Under the pieces are notes generated by a model that worked only from the letters and a program-made list of their open reading frames with translations, ran no database searches and was not told the DNA's origin. Of a stretch of DNA of 64,000 nt, positions 39,347 to 49,615 are shown piece by piece; the first letter of the stretch is position 1, and each line of letters begins with the position of its first letter. The DNA is from Symsagittifera roscoffensis. Lineage: Eukaryota; Xenacoelomorpha; Acoela; Convolutidae. The stretch lies in assembly GCF_963678635.1 (NCBI RefSeq), contig NC_087062.1:21689789-21753788 (forward strand), given 5' to 3'. The translations under genes and the position numbers were made by a program.

Positions 39347-42300
39347 TTATATATTAAATGAAAGTCTGAATGCGCTATGGACGCAACGTTTTGACTTTTC
39401 TATCGAGCACAACGTTTAAGAATCATTCAAAGCAACGACCAGAGAACGATGAACTCGATCCAACTTCAAGGCTAGACAGTATTGCCTATTTTTGTCTAAA
39501 ATTTTGCGTTTACAGATTCATTTCAGTCTGAAATGAATAAACTGAAAACAGCAACCTCCATGCTGAGGATTTTTTTTTTCGAAAACCGATTGGGTCTATG
39601 AAATAAATATAATTAATTCAAAGTTTCATAGCTTTATCCTTCAAAGTTTTATAGCTATAAAGCTTGCTTAGAAAAATTTAAACTTTACGCGAACCGATTT
39701 GGTCTACACAATAATTTGAAAAAGTTCAAAGTTTTATAGCTTTATCATTCAAAGTTTCGTATCTTTAAAAGCTTGCTTAGAAAAACTGAAATTTTTCGCG
39801 TATCGATTCGGTCCACGAAATAACTTGAAAAAATTCATAGCTTGAATAGCTTGCTTAGAAAACTTCAAGCTTTTCCCAAACTGATTCGGTTTATAGAAAT
39901 AATGAATTATTTCAAAGTTTCTAGCTGAAAAAACTTACTTAGAACTTAATTGTTTCACGAACTGTTTCAGTCTATGAACTAATTTTTTTCAAAGTTTCGT
40001 AGCTTCAAAAGCTTGGTAAGAAAAACTTAAAATTTTCGCGAACCGATTCGGTCCACGAATTAACTTGAAAAATTTCAAAGTTTCATAGCTTGAATAGCTT
40101 GCTTAGAAAACTTTAAGCTTTTCGCAAAATGATTCGGTTTATAGATAACTTGCGCAAAAAGATTCGGTTTATAGATAACTTGAATTATATCAAAATTTCT
40201 AGCTGAAAAAGCTGGATTAGGAGAACTTAATTGTTTCACGAACTGATTCAGTCTATGAATTAATTTGAAATATTTCAAAGTTTCGTAGCTTAAAAGCTTG
40301 CTTAGAAAAACCAAAAATTTTAGCGAAAAGATTCGGTCTACACATTAACTTGAAAATTAGCTTGCTTAGAAAACTTTAACTTTTGGTAAAACGATTCGGC
40401 CTACGAAGCGCATGGATTTTTTTGTAGTTCATTGCTCGATTAGCTCGCGCACAAAAACTTATTTTTGCAAAACGTTTCCTTCTAATAATTAACTTGTAGA
40501 TATTTCAAGTTTTTATAGCTACAATAGCTTGATTAAGTTAATTTTGATTTTTTTCGAACAGATTCGCTCTATTAGCTCGCTTAAAAAAACCAAATTTTGG
40601 CCTTATATATTAAATGAAAGTCTGAATGGGCTATGGACGCAACGTTTTAATTTTTCTATTGAGCACAACGTTTAAGAATCATTCAAAGCAACGATCAGAG
40701 AAAGATGAACTCGATCCAACTTCAAGGCTAGACAGTATTGCCGATTTTTGTCTAAAATTTTGCGTTAACAGATTTATTTCAGTCTGAAACGAATAAACTG
40801 AAAACAGCAACCTCCATGCCGAGGAAATTGTTTTTTCGAAAACCGATTGGGTCCATGAAATAAATATAATTAATTCTAAGTTCATAGCTTTATCATTCAA
40901 AGTTTTATAGCAATAAAGGTTGCTTAGAAAAACTTAAACTTTTCGCGAACCGATTCGGTCTACACTATAATTTGAAAAAATTCAAAGTTTTATAGCTTTG
41001 CCATTCAAAGTTATATAGCTATAAAGCTTACTTAGAAAAACTGAAACTTTTCGCGTATCGATTTGGTCCACGAATCAACTTGAAAGTTTTTATAGCTTCA
41101 ATAACTTGCTAAGAAAACTTCAAGCTTTTCCCAAACTGATTCGGTTCATAGATATATTGAAGTATTTCAAAATTTCCAGCTGAAAAACTTGCTTAGAACT
41201 TAATGGTTTCACGAATTTTTTCAGTCTATGAACTAAATTGAAATATTTCAAAGTTTCGTAGCTTTAAAAGCTTGGTTAGAAAAACTTAAACTTTTGGCGA
41301 ACCGATTCCGTCCACGAATTAACTTGAAAAATTTCAAAGTTTCATAGCTTGAATAGCTTGCTTAGAAAACTTTAAGCTTTTCGCAAACTGATTCGTTTTT
41401 TAGATAACTTGCGCAAAGAGATTCGGTGTATAGATAACTTGAATTATATCAAAATTTCTAGGTGAAAAAGCTTGATTAGGAGAACTTAATTGTTTCACGA
41501 ACTGATTCAGTCTATGAACTAATTTGAAATATTTCAAAGTTTTGTAGCTTAAAAGCTTGCTTAGAAAAACCGAAACTTTTCGCGAACCGATTCGGTCTAC
41601 ACATTAGCTTGAAAAATAGCTTGCTTAGAAAACTTTAACTTTTGGTTAAACGATTCGGCCTACGAAGCGCTTGGATTTTTTCGAAGTTCATTGCTCGATT
41701 AGCTCGCGCACAAAAACTTGTTTTTGCAAAACGTTTCCTTCTAATAATTAACTTGTAGATATTTCAAGTTTTTATAGCTACAATAGCTTGATTAAGTTAA
41801 TTTTGATTTTTTGAACAGATTCGCTCTATTAGCTCGCTCCATTTGCTCGCTTAAAAAAACCAAATTTTGGCCTTATATATTAAATGAAAGTCTGAATGGG
41901 CTATGGACGCAACGTTTTAATTTTTCTATTGAGCACAACGTTTAAGAATCATTCAAAGCAACGATCAGAGAAAGATGAACTCGATCCAACTTCAAGGCTA
42001 GACAGTATTGCCTATTTTTGTCTAAAATTTTGCGTTTACAGATTCATTTCAGTCTGAAACGAATAAACTGAAAACAGCAACCTCCATGCTGAGGAATTTT
42101 TTTTTTCGAGAACCGATTGGGTCTATGAAATAAATATAATTAATTCAAAGTTTCATAGCTTAATCATTCAAAGTTTTATAGCAATAAAGGTTGCTTAGAA
42201 AAACTTAAACTTTTCGCGAACCGATTCGGTCTACACTATAATTTGAAAAAGTTCAAAGTTTTATAGCTTTGTCATTCAAAGTTATATAGCTATAAAGCTT

Positions 42301-44560
42301 GCTTAGAAAAACTTAAACTTTTCGCGAACCGATTCGGTCTACACTATAATTTGAAAAAGTTCAAAGTTTTATAGCTTTGTCATTCAAAGTTATATAGCTA
42401 TAAAGCTTGCTTAGAAAAACTGAAACTTTTCGCGTATCGATTCGGTCCGCGAAATAACTTAAAAATTTTGATAGCTTCAATAACTTGCTAAGAAAACTTC
42501 AAGCTTTTCCCAAACTGATTCGGTTTATAGATATATTGAATTATTTCAAAATTTCTAGCTGAAAAACTTGCTTAGAACTTAATTGTTTCACGAACTTTTT
42601 CAGTCTATGAACTAAATTGAAATATTTCAAAGTTTCGTAGCTTTAAAAGCTTGGTTAGAAAAACTTAAACTTTTGGCGAACCGATTCCGTCCACGAATTA
42701 ACTTGAAAAATTTCAAAGTTTCATAGCTTGAATAGCTTGCTTAGAAAACTTTAAGCTTTTCGCAAACTGATTCGGTTTATAGATAACTTGAATTATATCA
42801 AAATTTCTGGGTGAAAAAGCTTGATTAGGAGAACTTAATTGTTTCACGAACTGATTCAGTCTATGAACTAATTTGAAATATTTCAAAGTTTCGTAGCTTA
42901 AAAGCTTGCTTAGAAAAACCGAAACTTTTCGCGAACCGATTCGGTCTACACATTAGCTTGAAAAATAGCTTGCTTAGAAAACTTTAACCTTTGGTAAAAC
43001 GATTCGGCCTACGAAGCGCATGGATTTTTTTGAAGTTCATTGCTCGATTAGCTCGCGCACAAAAACTTATTTTTGCAAAACGTTTCCTTCTAATAATTAA
43101 CTTGTAGATATTTCAAGTTTTTATAGCTACAATAGTTTGATTAAGTTAATTTTAATTTTTTTTTTCGAACAGATTCGCTCTATTAGCTCGCTCCATTAGC
43201 TCGCTTAAAAAACCAAATTTTGGCCTTATATATTAATTGAAAGTCTGAATAGGCTATGGACGCAACGTTTTAATTTTTCTATTGAGCACAACGTTTAAGA
43301 ATCATTCAAAGCAACGATCAGAGAAAGATGAACTCGATCCAACTTCAAGGCTAGACAGTATTGCCTATTTTTGTCTAAAATTTTGCGTTTACAGATTCAT
43401 TTCAGTCTGAAACGAATGAACTGAAAACAGCAACCTCCATGCTGAGGAAAAAATTTTTTTTTCGAGAACCGATTGGGTCTATGAAATAAATATAATTAAT
43501 TCAAAGTTTCATAGCTTAATCATTCAAAGTTTTATAGCAATAAAGGTTGCTTAGAAAAATTTAAACTTTACGCGAACCGATTTGGTCTACACAATAATTT
43601 GAAAAAGTTCAAAGTTTTATAGCTTTATCATTCAAAGTTTCGTATCTTTGAAAGCTTGCTTAGAAAAACTGAAACTTTTCGCGTATCGATTCGAACAACG
43701 AAATAACTTGAAAAAATTCATAGCTTGAATAGCTTGCTTAGAAAACTTTAAGCTTTTCCCAAACTGATTCGTTTTTTAGATAACTTGCGCAAAGAGATTC
43801 GGTGTATAGATAACTTGAATTATATCAAAATTTCTAGGTGAAAAAGCTTGATTAGGAGAACTTAATTGTTTCACGAACTGATTCAGTCTATGAACTAATT
43901 TGAAATATTTCAAAGTTTCATAGCTTAAAAGCTTGCATAGAAAAACCGAAACTTTTCGCGAACCGATTCGGTCTACACATTAGCTTGAAAAATAGCTTGC
44001 TTAGAAAACTTTAACTTTTGGTTAAACGATTCGGCCTACGAAGCGCATGGATTTTTTTGAAGTTCATTGCTCGATTAGCTCGCGCACAAAAACTTATTTT
44101 TGCAAAACGTTTCCTTCTAATAATTAACTTGTAGATATTTCAAGTTTTTATAGCTACAATAGCTTGATTAAGTTAATTTTGATTTTTTTCGAACTGATTC
44201 GCTCTAGTAGCTCGCTCCATTAGCTCGCTTAAAAAACTACATTTTCGCAAAATTTTTCATTCTAAACAACTCGAAATATTTCTCTTGTTTATAGCTTCAT
44301 TAACTTGCTTCTGTAAAATGTGAGTGTTTTTGCCAACCAATTCGTTCCATGAAATTCCTTGAAATTTTGAAGTTTAATAGCTTGAACAGCTTGCTTAGAA
44401 AATTTTTTTGCGCTCCGATTCGCTTCACGAAATTAACTTGAATTATTTAAGGTTTCGTAGCTTGAATAGCTTGCTCAGAGAAAGTTTCATTTTTTCGAGA
44501 ACTGATTCGTTCTATGATACGTAAAATTTTCAAACTGATTTACGATCTGGCTCAGCTTGA
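39347..44560. repeat. Higher-order satellite array in the numb intron
   Basis: Four long units begin with TATATATTAAATGAAAGTCTGAA-type sequence at about 39347, 40602, 41874 and 43225, so the period is ~1.25-1.35 kb. Within each are many ~80-bp monomers built on AACTTTTCGCGAACCGATTCGGTCTACGA and TTTCAAAGTTTCATAGCTTGAATAGCTTGCTTAG. The ACCGATTCGGT core is a palindrome. Monomers decay towards 44300-44560. No ORF of note. Confidence 0.9.
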
Positions 44561-44635
44561 GATTTCGAAGTTTTATAACTTGATGAGAACAGCAAATTTT
44601 TTTGCGAGCTGACCGATTACTGGAGAAAGGCTGCT

Positions 44636-44890
44636 TGCTAGTGGAAACTAATTATCAGATATCCCAGTGAAATAAAAGTTTTGCCTATTGATCCAGTTTT
44701 CTCAAATTGGGTTAACTTCAACAAAGATTGTCCTTCATAAATTGTTTTACAAATTCAAAGAGCGTTGAAGTCATCTATTTTTTTCTTCGAAATTCAAAAG
44801 TTCAAGATTTTTGAATAAAAACAAGTCAGTTGTTTCAGTTTCATTGCGTTCATTACTCTTTTCCAACTGTCAATTGGCTTTGTTTTACAC
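44636..44890 (+). repeat. Interspersed repeat copy 1, right half
   Basis: Runs from GTGGAAACTAATTATCAGAT to CCAACTGTCAATTGGCTTTGTTTTAC and matches the right half of 49139-49615. It is immediately followed by a ~75-bp segment (44918-44990, with hairpin CTTGC-GATAA-GCAAG) that recurs at ~51250. Confidence 0.7.
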
Positions 44891-44990
44891 TATCGAGCAG
44901 CGTAGTATCTTTTTCACCCTTGCGATAAGCAAGGGTAATGCAATCGAGTACAAGATATCTTTCCCGTTAATAACTTTGTTCTTAGGATCG

Positions 44991-45941
44991 GATCTCCATT
45001 TCTACTCAAGTTGGACGTTTATCAGTTATAGTTTAGCAGCTATATTAAACAGATTTTTTTAACTATGGCTCAGTGAGTAAAAATAGTTCATGGTTTCCTG
45101 GTTTTTACGAACGCCTAAATTTTCTGTTAGAATTATTCCTGAAATAAAAAAATTGCTTTATTTTTTCAGTTTTTTTCGGATTCATGATTTCGGAATTATC
45201 ATTTTTTTATATCTATAAGTGCGTGAAATTAGTTTTAATTTCATTTTGTTTGCTGTTTTTGTGGTTTTGGATGGAGCAGCTTTCATTAAATCGATTTCAG
45301 TTGATGGGGCACATCGTATTGTTTTAGTATATCCAAAAGATTTCGAATAAATAATTCGTGAATTTCCAGGTTTTTTTTTTGAAATTGTGACTGGACTGTT
45401 TTTTCTGCGAAGATTTGTGGCGAGTGTCGCACGAGATTCAGGAGTATGGCTTTTTGCTGAAGTTTCTGAAAATAAATGAACTCAATTTACTTTCAAACTT
45501 CCTAATTTTTTAATGTTATTTTTTTTTTGGTGTGATCCAGCTCTCTTAACTTTGCGTAGCAACGTTTTATTCGATAAGTTTATTGTAATTTGGTTATTTT
45601 TGTCAGGTTAAGATTTTTTCAGATTTTCTGCAAGTTCTTTTTTGTGGAAATGGATTGAAGTTTTTGAATTCAAGTTTTCATTTTTATCATAGATTATAGC
45701 AAATGACGGAAAGGGATTTTTCTTATGCCCAATTGCTCGTGTTGGATATGCAGGCTCTTTGGTTGCAAGATTTTAAAGAAAGTTTCTGAAAACGTTTAGG
45801 AACTTTTGGACCTTGGTGTTTTTGACCAACATTTTTTTTTATCTGTTCCATCTTTTGTTAATGATTCGGAATCCTCCTTATGCAATTTTTTTTTTATATA
45901 AATTTTTTTTTTACTACTCCTTAGGTTTTTTAAACAGAAAT
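44991..45941. other. Numb intron stretch, nothing recognised
   Basis: T-rich noncoding sequence with poly(T) runs. No ORF, RNA gene or clear repeat was seen. Confidence 0.4.
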
Positions 45942-46445
45942 TATTAAGATTAATGAGCGTAATGAAGACTCTTACATAGTTCGTGGTGATTTTTTCTTTC
46001 AGGAAAAAGTTCTAAATTGCTCTTATAACTACAGATGTGCATTCATACACATATATGCATTTATAAATGCTCCTAGACATCTATGCACATTTTGAGTTCA
46101 ATATTTTTTCATCTGCTGAAAGTTAGGTAAATTGCACTCTCCGAATATGAATGTGGAAATGGCACAAAAAACGTGAACGACTTCTTGTTTTGAAATGGGA
46201 GTTTTTAGGTTTCCCACCGGAATAAAATTTTTACTTATTGATCCAGTTTTCTCAAATTAAGCTAATTTTTTTAAATCAAAAAGTGTCAATCATAAATTCG
46301 TCTTGAAGTTCAGAGAGGGTTAGTGTCATATATTTTTTTACTTTGAAATTCGAAATGTGCAGTTTCTCAAAACGAACAAGTCAGTGTTTTTCTGTTTCCA
46401 ACTTTCATTACTTTTTTTCCAACTGCCATTTGGTTATGTTTTAAG
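45942..46445 (+). repeat. Interspersed repeat copy 2 (diverged)
   Basis: Carries the same modules as the other copies in order: ATTAATGAGCGTAATGAAGACTC, AGGAAAAAGTTCTAAATTG, AACGTGAACGACTTCTTGTTT, CCAGTTTTCTCAAATTAAG, and TTACTTTTTTTCCAACTGCC. The middle contains extra sequence (CACATATATGCAT region). Confidence 0.6.
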
Positions 46446-47017
46446 TTTTTGTTTTGGGACACAATATATTTCAATTTCGAATTTTTATGTTGTATTGAAT
46501 TTGTGTTGAAATTGAGTATCAGTCGTGACCAATGTAAGTAACTTGTAGAGTTTGTTGTTATTTTTCATTTTCTATTCGATAGCTTGCAATGCTATTCTTG
46601 CGTTGTAAGACAAGTGTTGCGAAGCTTCGCTTCGGTTCTCCGATTTCCTCTGTCCTAAATGGTCTTAGCTCCTGTAAAAGGGAATCAATTTTTCCCGTTT
46701 TTAAATATCTTCATCTAGTTTGAAAACAGTAGATTTAGGATTTGTCATCATACTCTGCTTTAAGTAAATGGTTTACTCGATCCTCTTCTGAGCAATTCAA
46801 CGCACTCCAGTCAATTTAAGATTTTTATTTGAAGTCAGACTGAACTTGCTGGACGATTAATTGTTGTCGAAAATATTTTTGCTGATATGTAAAAAAAACA
46901 GTAAAAAAGTCCCCCTCCCCAAAAAAATTAACATGTTTCAAAAAATTCAAATTAAAAATTTGAAAAAGATTGATTTTTCGTTTAATATTTAATTGAATGT
47001 TATTAAATGTTGTTTAA
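46446..47017. other. End of numb intron, nothing recognised apart from a short palindrome
   Basis: GCGAAGCTTCGC (~46621) is a perfect 12-bp palindrome; a related GCGAAGCTCAGCTTCGC occurs near 51810. The rest is AT-rich without features. Confidence 0.35.
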
Positions 47018-47092
47018 ATGACTATAATTGGAGCATTTTGTGCTACCTGGCAGCAGCAGGCTCTTAATATACAGGAAATTTTAATATTGCAG

Positions 47093-48106
47093 GGAGAAGG
47101 CGAGAGACTCAGTCATGCAGTTGGTTGTGCGTTCAGTGCTTGCCTGGAGGCCAAAAAGCAGCGAGATGCTCTCTGCAGTGTAGAAGCCAACTTCCATAAT
47201 AAGAACAAGTCAGTGTTTGAGAAACAAGGCACATTCAAGGAGCAGAAGACACCGGCCTCAAATGAGCCGAGAAGCTCTAAGGATGAGACCAAAAAGGAGT
47301 TTTCTTCTAAACGAGTATTCGGAGTTGTGAAAAACGCAATTCCAGAAGACGAGGAGTGGGAGGAACCATCACAAGAAGCAGCTCCTCGAAACTCTTCAGC
47401 AGGTCCCGTCGATACTCCCGACAGTGCAATAGAACGAAAACACGCGCCTGCCGCCATGCTGGAACGAATGCAATCTATGAAAGAATTTTCGAAACTCAAC
47501 AGCAAACACGACTTGCCTTTTAGTGATAGGAGCAAACGGCGAAACATGTCCATGCAAATAAAACAGTCAGTGTCCGTTACAGAAGGAATGAGAACTTTGG
47601 CTGAGAGACCTGGACTTCCCAGACAGCAGTCTTTGTGTATAGATGATTCTAGAATGTTGAACCAACCTAGTGACATCGCAAGTTCGTCACGAACAGAACA
47701 GACTAATAAATCGATGATGTCACACCCGTTGAACAGTTTCGACGATTCGTTCACATCTCATGGTCAAACTAGGTCGACAAACATTTCCAATTCAACGAGT
47801 GTGCCACTTTTTGCTGCGAATTCAGGAAACCATGTCCAACAATCGAGTACAAATAAAATTGAAAATACTGCTCCAACACATGCTGAAGTTCAACCGGGTT
47901 CAAGTGACAAAGTCTCCAACCAGTCGGAACTATCATCAACAAACCCTTTCTTCATCTTTGTGTCTTCTTCTAATAACACAACCCAACAGCAGACGACGAC
48001 TGATTTGAGCTCACCGTGGACTACCGCGGAAACAAACCAGATGAATAGTTCGTACGCGCCAACCAACCCTTTTCACGAGCAGAAGAGCTCTGTGTATAGT
48101 CTGTGA
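47093..48106 (+). CDS. numb: Numb exon 2: PTB end and C-terminal tail with NPF motifs
   Basis: 337 residues, giving a Numb protein of ~555 residues with exon 1. It opens with GEGERLSHAVGCAFSACLEAKKQRD, which completes the PTB domain. KSVFEKQGTFKEQK corresponds to the conserved region after the PTB that is phosphorylated in other Numb proteins; RRNMSM and PRQQSL are further basic-Ser candidates. The tail is Ser/Thr/Asn-rich and disordered, with two NPF motifs (TNPFFIF, and TNPFHEQ near the C-terminus) that bind EH-domain endocytic proteins such as Eps15. The acceptor at 47091-47092 restores the family alignment without a gap. The stop is TGA at 48104-48106. Confidence 0.9.
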   Translation, partial: GEGERLSHAVGCAFSACLEAKKQRDALCSVEANFHNKNKSVFEKQGTFKEQKTPASNEPRSSKDETKKEFSSKRVFGVVKNAIPEDEEWEEPSQEAAPRNSSAGPVDTPDSAIERKHAPAAMLERMQSMKEFSKLNSKHDLPFSDRSKRRNMSMQIKQSVSVTEGMRTLAERPGLPRQQSLCIDDSRMLNQPSDIASSSRTEQTNKSMMSHPLNSFDDSFTSHGQTRSTNISNSTSVPLFAANSGNHVQQSSTNKIENTAPTHAEVQPGSSDKVSNQSELSSTNPFFIFVSSSNNTTQQQTTTDLSSPWTTAETNQMNSSYAPTNPFHEQKSSVYSL

Positions 48107-49138
48107 AAATAGTTCGTCTGTGCTATTTGTCTCACTCATTTGAAGTACACTTAACGCTTACAGGTTGTTTTTTCTTCTTAACTTGCTTTGGAAAATGACT
48201 CACTAGAAAATGAGAAAAGTGGAACTATTCTATTTTTTTTGCTCATTTTGATAATTTTACAAGCAGTACAGAAAAAAGTTCTTTGGCACTTTGGATTTTC
48301 CTTGGCACTTTGTTCCACAACTCTTAGGAACTGTTTTTGATATACCTACGCTTTCATTAACCATCAGTACATAGTACAGAATTTTGAATTATAATTAGGA
48401 TTAGATGTCAAAAGAGTACTAGACTTCCGTGCGACTCGAAAGCGTTGATATTTAGCAGTTATTGTTTTCAAGCGTGTGACATGCACATAAAAATAGATCT
48501 TTTCTGTTATACGGCCCAAAATTTATTTTTTTTTATCGTTTTGCAAATTCGATCATAATGCTTGGGTCTTATTGCTTGAAAAAAATTTCAGCGACCGAAA
48601 ATTTGGACTTTTTTCACAAACAAGCTCAATTAATTAACTATTCGTATTTCTGGGCTGTATTACAGAAAAGACCCTAAAAATCACTGGTGCTGAAGATTTT
48701 TTGGTGTGATAAGGTTTCCATATTTCCTGCTTGATGGTCGTAATTTTAAAACATAGTTATTGTTCGAGTGAGTGTCATCTTACTTCGAGGATTTTTCACT
48801 CTGGTAAAAAAAGATCTAATTCGTGTTTATTTTTTAAAACTTTTCAGAGTGAAAATCGTGATATGAAATTGCGAAGCTCTATTTTTCTATGACATCCTAA
48901 TTTTTTGCTTTTATATGTAGTTTACTTGTCTAATGTATACGCATCGAAGCATAATCAGTATTTAAATATCTCTATTTTATGTTGTTTGTAAATTTTATAT
49001 TGAAATTTGAATTACGTGATTTGTTCGGATCCAAACAGTCAAATGGTGAAAGGTCGAGTTCGAAATCTCTCCAAATGTTGCTCTGAAGGTCCTAATCGAA
49101 TTGTAAATTTAATGTCCTGGCAATTATCTCTTTTTGCA
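48107..49138. other. Numb 3' region and intergenic DNA
   Basis: The numb 3' UTR should begin here; I cannot fix the polyadenylation site. No ORF or structured feature is convincing. Confidence 0.35.
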
Positions 49139-49615
49139 GTTTTTAAGAATAATGAACGTAGTGAGTACTCTTATAGAGGTCTTTCTGATTTTTTTTGTTT
49201 TTTTTTTAGTCTCAGTTTTAATTTTTCGCGGTTTGACTAGTGATTTCTTTTTAAGTTTAGTGCATTTCCATTGTTAAAAGGAAGGCAAACTCCACTATCG
49301 AACAGCAAACTTTAAAGGTCACCAAAAACGTGATCGACTTTTGATTTCGCAAATGGAAATTAATTATCAGATTTCCCAGCGAAATAAAAGTTATGTATTT
49401 ATCCAGTTTTCTCAAATTGGGTTAATTTTAACAAAAAAGTGTCCATCATAAATTGTTCTACAAATTCAAAGAGCTTTAAGGCCATCTATTTTTTTCTTCG
49501 AAACTCAAAAGTTGCAGGCTCTTGAAAAAAACAAGGTCAGTTTTTTTTTTAGTTTCCTGGCGTTCATTACTCTTTTCCAACTGTTAGTTGGGTATGTTTT
49601 ACATTAGTTAAGCAA
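49139..49615 (+). repeat. Interspersed repeat copy 3 (most complete)
   Basis: About 475 bp, from AATAATGAACGTAGTGAGTACTC to CCAACTGTTAGTTGGGTATGTTTTAC. It has both halves joined at ATTTCGCAAATGGAAATTAATTATC, and serves as the reference for the other copies. No ORF, so it is a non-autonomous family of unknown class. Confidence 0.7.

Larger units (their letters stand above)
38954..47092 (+). other. Numb intron (8.1 kb, repeat-filled)
   Basis: It starts GTGTGT at 38954 and ends TATTGCAG at 47092, joining phase 0 to phase 0 inside the PTB domain. It is filled by a higher-order satellite and copies of an interspersed repeat. I see no further coding exon, though a short alternative exon cannot be excluded. 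The open frame starting at 47018 runs through the acceptor, so that Met is intronic. Confidence 0.85.

Noticed and set aside
47018-47092. Extra N-terminal residues before numb exon 2
   Set aside because: The segment is intron read-through; the AG at 47091-47092 restores the PTB alignment and phase exactly.
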